From Acidimicrobiaceae bacterium UBA7830 (GTDB taxonomy: Bacteria; Actinomycetota; Acidimicrobiia; Acidimicrobiales; Ilumatobacteraceae), in assembly GCA_002501485.1 (NCBI GenBank), contig DLTS01000062.1, forward strand, positions 599 to 8,626: DNA of 8,028 nucleotides. The letters are read 5' to 3'. A model generated the notes under the pieces. That model searched no databases. It had not been told where the DNA came from and worked only from the letters and a program-made list of their open reading frames with translations. This document shows, in pieces, positions 1 through 6,086 of this stretch. Each line of letters opens with the position of its first letter. Position 1 is the stretch's first letter. The translations under genes were made by a program, and so were the position numbers.

Positions 1-736
1 CATCACCGGTGCCAGGAGGCATATCGATGAGAAGGTAATCGAGATCTCCCCACGCAACATCTCGGAGAAATTGTTCGACCGCTTTCGTCAACATCAAACC
101 ACGCCACATGAGAGCGGTTGACTCTTCAACTAAGAAACCGGTGGAGACTACTTCAAGCATCCCCTGGCCAATCGATTTGCGGTTAGGAATGATCTGTGGT
201 CGTCCGTCAACCTCGTTTGCGTCAAGGCGGTCATTCATTCCTAGAAGGCGAGGGACTGAGAAGCCCCAGATGTCGGCATCAAGCACGCCAACGGTGAATC
301 CCTTCTCTGCAAGACCGGCGGCAAGATTGACGGTGACGGAACTCTTGCCGACCCCGCCTTTACCGCTTGAAATCGCAAGTACCTGACAGCGTTGCCCGAT
401 TGCGGTTTCTGGGGCCCGATCGCGAGCGGCTGCCCTCGCTGTCGACATTGCAGCGGAGCGTTCGTCGGAGTCCATCTCTGACCATTCAAGGCGCACTTTC
501 GTCACACCGGGATGAACAAGAAGGCGTTGCTCCACCATTTTCTTGATCTCAGCCCTCATTGGGCAACCTGAAATGGTGAGGCGAACTTCAACGACCACTG
601 CTCCGCCCGGAGAAATTTCGGTGCGAGGAATCATGCCGAGAGAGACGACATCACTTCCAAGTTCGGGGTCGATGACTGTCGACAGCACGGCAGTAACTTC
701 CTCAACGGTTGGGGGAGCCGCTCGACCTGCCGACAT
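1..736 (-). CDS. mrp: Mrp/ApbC-family iron-sulfur cluster carrier P-loop ATPase (partial, N-terminal 245 residues)
   Basis: Cytosolic scaffold/carrier that binds an Fe-S cluster and passes it to apo-enzymes in an ATP-dependent way (family knowledge). Translating the minus strand from the ATG at 736 gives an uninterrupted frame to the window edge. Residues 8-85 form a MIP18/DUF59 domain (IDPELGSDVVSLGM, then SGCPM). The deviant Walker A motif, SSGKGGVGKSS, is at about 123-133, followed by VLDADIWG at about 151-158 (Walker A') and LLIDMPPGTGD at 235-245 (Walker B/switch). Mrp proteins are usually 350-390 residues, so the rest, including the CxxC that binds the cluster, lies left of base 1. There is no Shine-Dalgarno before the ATG, but a TANNNT box sits 6 nt upstream, so the mRNA may be leaderless. 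It is divergent from the A-type Fe-S carrier gene, which fits a shared Fe-S role. Confidence 0.95.
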   Translation of the reverse strand, partial: MSAGRAAPPTVEEVTAVLSTVIDPELGSDVVSLGMIPRTEISPGGAVVVEVRLTISGCPMRAEIKKMVEQRLLVHPGVTKVRLEWSEMDSDERSAAMSTARAAARDRAPETAIGQRCQVLAISSGKGGVGKSSVTVNLAAGLAEKGFTVGVLDADIWGFSVPRLLGMNDRLDANEVDGRPQIIPNRKSIGQGMLEVVSTGFLVEESTALMWRGLMLTKAVEQFLRDVAWGDLDYLLIDMPPGTGD

Positions 737-742
737 ATAGTC

Positions 743-748
743 AGATTA
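743..748 (-). promoter_or_regulatory. Putative -10 element (TAATCT) for leaderless mrp
   Basis: On the minus strand TAATCT is followed by exactly six bases and then the mrp ATG, which would place the transcription start at or next to the start codon. No Shine-Dalgarno sequence is present and no convincing -35 box is visible. The overlapping GATAAT at 745-750 is an alternative -10. On the opposite strand, TAGGAT at 781-786 is a possible -10 for erpA, giving a short leader that contains its ribosome binding site. Confidence 0.4.
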
Positions 749-798
749 TCTATGAGTGGCGTTCAGGTCACGTTGGCGTATAGGATTTCTTATCTCTC

Positions 799-804
799 AG
801 GAGG
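799..804 (+). promoter_or_regulatory. Ribosome binding site of the A-type Fe-S carrier gene
   Basis: A perfect AGGAGG lies five bases before the ATG at 810. It fixes that codon as the start; an in-frame GTG at 756 would add 18 residues absent from the family. Confidence 0.9.
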
Positions 805-809
805 TTTCT

Positions 810-1142
810 ATGATCACGCTCACCGATACAGCAGCATCAAAGGTTCGCGCTCTTCTCGACAGTGAGGGGGCAGAAGAACTGGCATTGCGAGTTGCCGTTC
901 GTCCCGGTGGATGCAGTGGATTTTCCTATGAAATGTTCTTCGATGGCGACATTGCTTCAGATGATGAGCAGGCAATGTTTGGTCAAGACATTCGTGAGGT
1001 GAAGGTTGTTGTTGACCCGGCATCGGCTCAGTTGCTTGTTGGCGCCACACTTGACTACAAGGACGGCCTCGACCAATCAGGGTTCGCAATTACTAATCCG
1101 AACGCAAGCCGTACCTGCGGTTGCGGGCAGAGCTTCTCCTGA
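810..1142 (+). CDS. erpA: A-type iron-sulfur carrier protein (ErpA/IscA/HesB family)
   Basis: Small cytosolic protein of 110 residues, the normal length for this family, that carries an Fe-S cluster (or iron) and inserts it into target enzymes. The family signature is complete: Cys35 in RPGGCSGFSY and the C-terminal pair Cys103/Cys105 in TCGCGQSFS, the three conserved cluster ligands. The N-terminus, MITLTDTAASKVRALL, is typical. The ATG at 810 is chosen because AGGAGG lies five bases upstream. The neighbour in the opposite direction is the Mrp Fe-S ATPase, so this intergenic region serves two Fe-S assembly genes. The downstream envelope gene overlaps its 3' end and is probably co-transcribed. 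Whether it acts as ErpA or IscA cannot be settled from sequence alone; ErpA is the usual name for the single actinobacterial copy. Confidence 0.95.
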   Translation: MITLTDTAASKVRALLDSEGAEELALRVAVRPGGCSGFSYEMFFDGDIASDDEQAMFGQDIREVKVVVDPASAQLLVGATLDYKDGLDQSGFAITNPNASRTCGCGQSFS

Positions 1143-2656
1143 CAACTGCATCGCCTCGAAAAAAAACTGTAGCGGTGGCCGTCGTCTCCGGCCTAGCAAC
1201 ATTCCTAGCTGGAGTTCCGCTTTATCTCTCTTCAATTGAGCAAGATTTAGGAACCCGTACTCTTGAGCGAGCTCGACAACTCGACCCCTTGGTAAACGGG
1301 GTGAGTTTCTCCGGTCAGGATGGCACCATCTTTTGTGCATCCCCTGTCGAATATCCCGCACAACTCGTTCTCGGTCTGAGTGCTCTTGACGGCGTTCATT
1401 CTGTAGTTGCAGATCGATCATGTCGTGTGTTGCGAGCACCAACAGTCGGTGGCTCTAGTACCGCCTCGATTCCTTCGACGACCGAGGTTCCACAACCATC
1501 TGCCACCTTGGGCTTGATCGTTAGAGAGACGACGACGACGGAGTCATTGCCTGTCAGCAATGATGAGCTACTTCTCTCCGTCCTCGAAAGTGACCCTGAA
1601 TTAACAACGATGGCTCGGCTTGTAAGTGCTGCCGGGCTTGAAAGTCGGCTTGATGACGTCGTGATTGTTCTCGCACCGGTTGACGGTGCATTCGACGAGT
1701 TTGGAGCGGATCTCCTCGCAGAGATTGAAACCGATGTGGCATCAACGATAGCGCTCGTTGATATGCACGTGCTCGAATCTGCAAACTCACCTCGTATTGA
1801 GACCTCCGACGATGTGACGACGGTCGATGGTTATGCGCAGGTCATAGAAGTTCTCGATGTTGGGGATCGCCAGGTGTGGTTGCTCGATTCGGTGTTGCAG
1901 GCAGATGGAACCGGTGTCCTTCCATTAATCGAAATTGAGCTCACCAACAGCACGCTGCAAGTCGCAGGCTCAAATGTGAGCGAGGAAGTCCTTGATGCGG
2001 TGACATCGATCGCCGAAGGATCCGGTCGAACCGTCGAGCGCAGATTCGGTTCGACCAGCGACGACACCATGCTTGTCGACGCACAAGTGATTACGTTGAA
2101 CGCCATCGAACGGTTGTTGCGAGCAATGATTTATTCACTTGATACAGGCGTATTGACGGTTGCGGAGACCGGCACCAGCCTTGCCGGGTCGTATCTCGAT
2201 GAGAATCGAGCGGCATCGCTGACTGCGGTTGCCCGATCGGTCGGAGCAGAGGTTTCGCTTGCGCCGCCTGCGCCACTCGGGTCAGCCGAAGTTGATGCCC
2301 TCAACGATGACATCGTGGGACTCCTCATCGGTAATCCGGTCAGTTTTATTTCGGGAAGCGCTGAATTTGTGTGGGGAAGTGACGGCGTGCTCGATGAGAT
2401 CGTTCAGTTGCTTGTTGACGTTCCGGGGATTTCAGTCGTGGTTCGAGGTCACACCGATAGTGACGGGGTTCCCGACTCAAATGTAAAACTCAGTACTGAT
2501 CGCGCAGTGGCGGTCGCTGCGGCACTCATCGATGGTGGGCTTGAGCGTTCGTCGGTGAGTTGGGAAGGTGTCGGATCCTCTGAACCGGTCATCATTGAAG
2601 GTGTTGAAGACAAGGTGATGAGTCGGCGAGTGGAAATTATTGTGTCGGCCGCGTGA
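1121..2656 (+). CDS. Membrane-anchored envelope protein with BON-like repeats, a FAS1 domain and a C-terminal OmpA domain (ArfA/OmpATb-like)
   Basis: A 511-residue protein. A basic N-terminus (SPRKK) is followed by one hydrophobic span at about 16-37, so the rest should lie outside the membrane. Residues 52-105 look like a BON unit with two cysteines (72 and 101). A Ser/Thr-rich linker (about 110-145) leads to a FAS1 domain at 146-262, with VIVLAPVDGAFDEF, a VDMHVLES motif and VWLLDSVLQAD matching fasciclin H1, YH and H2. Two further BON-like repeats cover about 268-382. The OmpA domain (about 406-511) has GHTDSDG, LSTDRA and SRRVEI; Asp446 and Arg461 align with the diaminopimelate-binding pair of OmpA. 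The TM-BON-OmpA plan resembles mycobacterial ArfA (OmpATb); FAS1 is an addition. The TTG start at 1121 overlaps erpA by 22 nt; CTG at 1139, overlapping the erpA TGA, is an alternative. Probable role: anchoring the envelope to peptidoglycan; substrate or partner unknown. Confidence 0.85.
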   Translation: MRAELLLTTASPRKKTVAVAVVSGLATFLAGVPLYLSSIEQDLGTRTLERARQLDPLVNGVSFSGQDGTIFCASPVEYPAQLVLGLSALDGVHSVVADRSCRVLRAPTVGGSSTASIPSTTEVPQPSATLGLIVRETTTTESLPVSNDELLLSVLESDPELTTMARLVSAAGLESRLDDVVIVLAPVDGAFDEFGADLLAEIETDVASTIALVDMHVLESANSPRIETSDDVTTVDGYAQVIEVLDVGDRQVWLLDSVLQADGTGVLPLIEIELTNSTLQVAGSNVSEEVLDAVTSIAEGSGRTVERRFGSTSDDTMLVDAQVITLNAIERLLRAMIYSLDTGVLTVAETGTSLAGSYLDENRAASLTAVARSVGAEVSLAPPAPLGSAEVDALNDDIVGLLIGNPVSFISGSAEFVWGSDGVLDEIVQLLVDVPGISVVVRGHTDSDGVPDSNVKLSTDRAVAVAAALIDGGLERSSVSWEGVGSSEPVIIEGVEDKVMSRRVEIIVSAA

Positions 2657-2699
2657 GAAACCTCGCTGCAGGGACAACTTCTGGAAAGATGATCACTCG

Positions 2700-3353
2700 A
2701 TGCCATACACGTTGACGATGGGACTTATCTGGTTCGCGCTTGCTGCGATGATCGGTCTTGTCGTTGGCTGGGTTCTGCGAAGCGCTACAGCGAGTCGCCA
2801 GGTTGCTCGCGGCCGCAAGCAGGTGCAGAAAGAACTGTCATCGGAAATTGATGACTTACGGGAGCGCGTCACGACATTGGGTAGATCTGCCGAGGAGCGC
2901 GATCGCCTGCAGGCCGAACTCGAATTATTAAAAGAGCAGCATCTGGCATCAGAGGGTTCTCCTTTTGGCGAGGTTCCTACAGATAGCGACGATGCAGTTC
3001 CCGAAGGTGATGAGGGAGCAAAAGAAGCCAGCGCAAACGCAACGCCATCGATCCCCGATGTTGCCCTCGGGTCATCGGTGCTTGGTCGTCGTATTGTGCA
3101 AGATGACCTCAAAGCAGTCGTTGGCATTGGGCCTGCGATTGAACGGCTTTGTAATGGTGTGGGAATTCGCACCTGGTGGGATCTCGCCGGCGCAGAGAAT
3201 GACACCTTGACATCGATGCTCGCAGACGCTGGCCCTCGTTTCGGACGCCACGATCCATCGACTTGGTCTGAGCAGGCAAAGCGGTTCGCTGAAGGCCGTT
3301 GGGACGAGGCACGCGCATTCGAAGCGACTATCGGAGAACCACAAAAGCGGTAA
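2700..3353 (+). CDS. Membrane-anchored coiled-coil protein with C-terminal helix-hairpin-helix-like domain
   Basis: A 217-residue protein of unknown function. A transmembrane helix occupies about residues 5-26 (GLIWFALAAMIGLVVGWVL). A charged heptad-like coiled coil follows at about 33-82 and an acidic, low-complexity linker at about 83-120. The C-terminal domain (about 134-212) begins DDLKAVVGIGPAIERL and continues GIRTWWDLA, the GxGPxIExLL pattern of helix-hairpin-helix modules like those in DUF4332 or the L21-associated type. The segment around AGPRFGRHDPSTWSEQA is typical of actinobacterial homologues. ATG 2700 is preferred because translation then starts right before the membrane helix, with a weak GGAAAG 11 nt upstream. 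An in-frame start at 2640 would add 20 polar residues inside the previous gene. It lies 43 nt after the BON/FAS1/OmpA gene on the same strand, so the two are probably co-transcribed and may share an envelope job. Confidence 0.85.
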   Translation: MPYTLTMGLIWFALAAMIGLVVGWVLRSATASRQVARGRKQVQKELSSEIDDLRERVTTLGRSAEERDRLQAELELLKEQHLASEGSPFGEVPTDSDDAVPEGDEGAKEASANATPSIPDVALGSSVLGRRIVQDDLKAVVGIGPAIERLCNGVGIRTWWDLAGAENDTLTSMLADAGPRFGRHDPSTWSEQAKRFAEGRWDEARAFEATIGEPQKR

Positions 3354-3375
3354 GTCACCGAGGCAGTTCGCAGCC

Positions 3376-3381
3376 TAAGGT
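3376..3381 (+). promoter_or_regulatory. TAAGGT before ridA: -10 box or Shine-Dalgarno
   Basis: TAAGGT lies exactly six bases before the ridA ATG, as at three other starts in this window, so it could be a -10 hexamer of a leaderless promoter. The overlapping AAGGTG (3377-3382), five bases from the ATG, could equally be a Shine-Dalgarno site. The sequence does not decide between them. Confidence 0.35.
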
Positions 3382-3387
3382 GTAGCA

Positions 3388-3738
3388 ATGGCTACACCAA
3401 TCGGACCTTATTCACCTTCTGTTCGGGCAGGAGATTTCATCATCGTTTCAGGTCAATTAGGTGTTGTTGACGGTGCTCTTGTCGACGGCGTGACGGCGCA
3501 GACCACACGAGCCGTCGCCAACCTTGCAGACCGATTGGCGGAATATGGTGCAGATCTCAGCGCAATTTCGAAAACCATGTGTTTTCTCACCGACATGTCG
3601 ACCTTCGGCGAGTTCAACGATGCCTATGTCGCCGCATTCGGCGATCATCGCCCAGCGAGATCAACTATTGGAGTCGCAGCCCTTCCTCTGAATGGCGCCG
3701 TCGAAATCGAGGCTTGGGCCTATTTCCCCGAGCGCTAG
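3388..3738 (+). CDS. ridA: RidA family reactive intermediate (enamine/imine) deaminase
   Basis: A 116-residue cytosolic YjgF/YER057c/UK114-family protein. RidA members form trimers that hydrolyse reactive 2-aminoacrylate and related enamine/imine intermediates of PLP enzymes to keto acids and ammonia. The sequence shows the expected GPYSP near the N-terminus, VSGQLG at 20-25, and HRPARSTIGVAALP at 87-100, with Arg91 matching the carboxylate-binding arginine (Arg105 in E. coli). VEIEAWAYF near the C-terminus carries the conserved glutamate (Glu108). Archetypal-type catalytic residues are therefore present, although substrate preference among Rid subfamilies cannot be read from this. It starts 34 nt after the coiled-coil gene. 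It may be the tail of that operon or have its own start at the TANNNT box. Confidence 0.93.
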   Translation: MATPIGPYSPSVRAGDFIIVSGQLGVVDGALVDGVTAQTTRAVANLADRLAEYGADLSAISKTMCFLTDMSTFGEFNDAYVAAFGDHRPARSTIGVAALPLNGAVEIEAWAYFPER

Positions 3739-3779
3739 CCGGTCCGGGTGCTGAGGCTGTTCTTTCGGCGTCAGAGAAC

Positions 3780-3785
3780 TAGACT
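3780..3785 (+). promoter_or_regulatory. Putative -10 element (TAGACT) for the leaderless microprotein gene
   Basis: TAGACT is followed by six bases and then the ATG of the 51-residue membrane protein. No Shine-Dalgarno is present between the ridA stop and this ATG. No clear -35 box is seen. Confidence 0.35.
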
Positions 3786-3791
3786 GGCCTG

Positions 3792-3947
3792 ATGGCTGGC
3801 GCAATTGCGATCGTCGTGATTCTTGCGATTTTCCCTGTCCTTATTGCGATGAGCGGCGGTGTAGCAAGCGCGATTCTCGGTGCTGTGCTGCAACGCGATG
3901 GAGAGCGTCGCTTCGAGGGCAGCGAACTGCTCGATATCGACGACTGA
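3792..3947 (+). CDS. 51-residue single-span membrane microprotein
   Basis: A small open frame starting at ATG 3792 and ending at TGA 3945. Residues 4-32 are strongly hydrophobic (AIAIVVILAIFPVLIAM, then SGGVASAILGAVL), giving one membrane helix or a tightly kinked pair. A short charged tail follows (QRDGERRFEGSELLDIDD), probably cytosolic. The frame fills the gap between ridA and the amidohydrolase, has a bacterial-looking helix-plus-charged-tail layout, and is preceded by a TANNNT box six bases before the ATG. I have the impression that similar tiny proteins ending in a GSELLD-like motif occur in related actinobacteria, but I cannot check it here. Function unknown; a regulatory or membrane-partner role would be a guess. 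The antisense frame here (3771-3956) is judged a shadow. Confidence 0.7.
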   Translation: MAGAIAIVVILAIFPVLIAMSGGVASAILGAVLQRDGERRFEGSELLDIDD

Positions 3948-4012
3948 GAGGCTCATCTCTCGGCTGATCTTTGTGAAGCATTAAGAGTCTCGTTTGTCGA
4001 TCTTGTAGTGAT

Positions 4013-4018
4013 TAGCGT
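4013..4018 (+). promoter_or_regulatory. Putative -10 element (TAGCGT) for the leaderless amidohydrolase gene
   Basis: TAGCGT is followed by six bases and then the ATG at 4025. No Shine-Dalgarno is found upstream, so translation from a leaderless transcript is the simplest reading. The 77-bp gap after the microprotein gene holds no convincing terminator. Confidence 0.4.
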
Positions 4019-4024
4019 TACCAC

Positions 4025-5386
4025 ATGGCAGATCTCGTCATTCTCAACGCCCGACTGGTGGCAACAATGGATGATCTACGCCGCGAACTTCCTGGCGGTT
4101 GGGTGTCGGTGACAGGTGGGCTTATCGAGGGGGTAGGCATCGGTGAGCCACCGTTAGCGTCGACAACTATCGACGCGTCTGGTTGTCTGGTCACCCCTGG
4201 TCTGGTCAACACGCATCATCACCTATATCAGAACCTGACGCGGGCGTATACAGAGATGACCGACAAACCACTGTTCGGTTGGTTGCAGTCGCTATACCCC
4301 CTTTGGAAGGCACTCGACGAAGAAAGTATCTATCTGTCGGCATGGATTGGACTCGGAGAGCTTGCGTTATCAGGGTGCACCACCTCATCCGATCATCTCT
4401 ACGTGCATCCGTGTGGGTCAGGAGATTTGCTTGCTGCAGAAATTTCCGCCGCCGCCGACATTGGAGTTCGCTTTCATCCGACCCGGGGTTCGATATCACT
4501 TTCGGAAAAAGATGGTGGGTTGCCACCTGACGATGTGGTCGAAGATGACGATGACATTTTGGCTGCTTGCGAAGAAGCGGTGAACGGACACCATGATCGG
4601 TCGTGGGGTTCGATGACGCAAATAGCGCTTGCTCCGTGCTCACCGTTTAGCGTCACCGAAGAACTACTCGTTCGGACGGCCGAACTAGCAGAACGCCTAG
4701 AGGTTCGCCTGCACACTCACTTTGCCGAAAATTCTGAAGACGATGCGTTCAGCGTTGCTCGCTTTGGCTGTCGCCCGACCGAATATTTGGAACGAACCGG
4801 TTGGGCAAGCTCACGAAGTTGGGTTGCACATTGTGTGATGCCGAAAGGTGATGAGATCAACCGACTTGGCGCTGCCGAAGTTGGCGTTGCCCACTGCCCA
4901 AGTTCCAACCTGATTCTGTCGTCAGGTATCGCTCCGGTGACGGCGCTTCGTGCCGCAGGATGCCCAGTCGGACTCGGAGTTGACGGTTCTTCATCTGCAG
5001 ATTCAGCATCGATGTGGTTAGAGGCTCGTCAAGCCTTACTGCTCGCGAAACTCAATGACGGGGCAGACGCAATGACGGCGCGCAATGCGCTGGAGATGGC
5101 AACGCGTGGCGGGGCTGCCTGCCTCGGTCGTACCGGCGAATTGGGAACCCTCACCGTAGGTGCCGCAGCTGACATCGCCGTCTGGGATCAAACGGGAATC
5201 GCCTACGCAGGCGCAGTATCTGATCCGATTGAGGCGTGGTTGCGATGCGGGCCAACCGGTGCTCGAAACACCATTATCAATGGCAGAGAGGTCGTAAAAG
5301 ACGGCTACCTCGTATCGGCTGCAACCGAAGAAATGTTGACTGCTCACGCTGCGGCATCACAGCGTGTACAACGACTCGCTCAGTGA
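4025..5386 (+). CDS. Amidohydrolase, probable 8-oxoguanine deaminase (AtzB/guanine deaminase-like)
   Basis: A 453-residue cytosolic metal-dependent amidohydrolase with the usual N-terminal beta-sandwich strand set (residues 1-57), a TIM barrel and a returning C-terminal beta segment (about 370-430). Metal and catalytic residues are all visible: His64 and His66 in PGLVNTHHHLYQN, His232 and Glu235 in HTHFAEN, His269 in WVAHCVMP, His290 in AHCPSSN, and Asp320 in GLGVDGSSSAD. The THHHLYQ motif, W86LQSLYPLW and HPTRGSISLS match the 8-oxoguanine deaminase/hydroxydechloroatrazine hydrolase branch. The most likely reaction is hydrolytic deamination of 8-oxoguanine to urate plus ammonia. Guanine, isoguanine or triazine substrates remain possible, so no symbol is given. 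The gene starts at ATG 4025 without a Shine-Dalgarno. Its stop lies one base from the stop of the convergent regulator gene. Confidence 0.88.
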   Translation: MADLVILNARLVATMDDLRRELPGGWVSVTGGLIEGVGIGEPPLASTTIDASGCLVTPGLVNTHHHLYQNLTRAYTEMTDKPLFGWLQSLYPLWKALDEESIYLSAWIGLGELALSGCTTSSDHLYVHPCGSGDLLAAEISAAADIGVRFHPTRGSISLSEKDGGLPPDDVVEDDDDILAACEEAVNGHHDRSWGSMTQIALAPCSPFSVTEELLVRTAELAERLEVRLHTHFAENSEDDAFSVARFGCRPTEYLERTGWASSRSWVAHCVMPKGDEINRLGAAEVGVAHCPSSNLILSSGIAPVTALRAAGCPVGLGVDGSSSADSASMWLEARQALLLAKLNDGADAMTARNALEMATRGGAACLGRTGELGTLTVGAAADIAVWDQTGIAYAGAVSDPIEAWLRCGPTGARNTIINGREVVKDGYLVSAATEEMLTAHAAASQRVQRLAQ

Positions 5387-5387
5387 T

Positions 5388-6086
5388 TCACGGTTTCCAG
5401 CGTGAACGACCAAACCTGTAGCCAACCGACCGGACTGTTTGAAGGAGGTCAGCATGCTCTTCGCCGAGCTTTGCGCGAAGACGACGAACATGTACATCGA
5501 CCGTTCTTGCGCCGCCGTAGTAGTCATAGCCCCACACACGGCTAAGGAGCATTTCTCGAGAAAACACCTTGCCAGGGTTTTGCACGAGGAATTTCAGCAA
5601 CTCGTATTCCATGTAGGTGAGGTCGAGCGGTTGCTCTGAAACCGATGCTTGGTAGGTCTCCAAATTGAGCGCGAGGTTCTCGTACATGACGACTTCAGAT
5701 TTGGTGGCAACCGGCCCGGCCGATGCGAGTAGGTGGGCGACTCGAGCCTCAAGTTCGGTTGGGTGAAATGGGGTCAGACAAAAGTCATCGAAAAGCTCGT
5801 CGCGGTGTTCGAGCTCTGAAAGCTGAGCGCCGCTGACCAATACGAGCGTTCGGATTGGGTCACGATCTGTTCGACGAAGGTTTCGTGCAACCGACCACCC
5901 CGCCTCAGGGTCGGCGGAAAGATCGATGATGGCCCCAACCCAGTAGCCGTCCGGAATTGTTGAGCGCGATTGATCCTCAAAACAGATGCCATGCCACGTC
6001 CGCCCTGAGAGGTCGAGGGTGCGCGCAAGTTCTGTGGAAATTTGATCGCCAACGACGAGGAGGGTCCCACTTTCAGGTTGAGTCAC
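5388..6086 (-). CDS. GlnR-like OmpR/PhoB-family transcriptional regulator with degenerate receiver
   Basis: A 232-residue DNA-binding protein. The C-terminal winged helix (about 134-226) is nearly canonical and close to actinobacterial GlnR: LDLTYMEYELLKFL, VWGYDYYGGARTVDVHVRRL and TVRSVGYRF. The N-terminal receiver (about 8-120) keeps Asp55 in AIIDL at the phosphoacceptor place. It has VVGDQ instead of a paired-acid motif and LTPFHP where KPF is expected, so the catalytic lysine is missing. Such orphan receivers (GlnR is one) usually work without normal phosphorylation. The start is GTG 6086, overlapping the glnA stop by 4 nt (GTGA), with GGGGA upstream, so it is translationally coupled to glnA. 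No kinase gene is nearby. The likely role is control of nitrogen assimilation, including its own operon. The GlnR assignment is from motif similarity recalled from memory plus context, so the symbol is left blank. Confidence 0.9.
   Translation of the reverse strand: MTQPESGTLLVVGDQISTELARTLDLSGRTWHGICFEDQSRSTIPDGYWVGAIIDLSADPEAGWSVARNLRRTDRDPIRTLVLVSGAQLSELEHRDELFDDFCLTPFHPTELEARVAHLLASAGPVATKSEVVMYENLALNLETYQASVSEQPLDLTYMEYELLKFLVQNPGKVFSREMLLSRVWGYDYYGGARTVDVHVRRLRAKLGEEHADLLQTVRSVGYRFGRSRWKP

Noticed and set aside
108..386. Plus-strand open frame inside mrp
   Set aside because: The minus strand encodes unmistakable Mrp motifs through the same bases.
756..809. Extended erpA start at GTG 756
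   Set aside because: The extra 18 residues are translated from the promoter and Shine-Dalgarno region; ATG 810 has a perfect ribosome binding site and family-typical N-terminus.
2693..3388. A 231-residue open frame on the minus strand opposite the coiled-coil/HhH gene
   Set aside because: The translation is Ser/Arg-rich without any domain, whereas the plus-strand frame has a membrane helix, coiled coil and HhH motif; it is a codon-bias shadow.
3946..3961. GAGAG/CTCTC hairpin after the microprotein gene as a terminator
   Set aside because: Five-base stem with no T-tract; too weak to call.
4006..4021. GTTAC before the amidohydrolase start as a GlnR box
   Set aside because: Only one half-site is present; the base positions where a partner half-site should stand (TAGTG) do not match.
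5345..5366. Hairpin CACGCTG/CAGCGTG near the end of the amidohydrolase gene as a terminator
   Set aside because: Only seven pairs with an eight-base loop, lying in coding sequence and not followed by a T-run on either strand.
5439..5639. Plus-strand open frame near an AGGAGG-like sequence (about 5443-5448)
   Set aside because: It is antisense to the conserved winged-helix domain of the regulator, has no recognisable features, and the AGGAGG match is coding sequence of the other strand.
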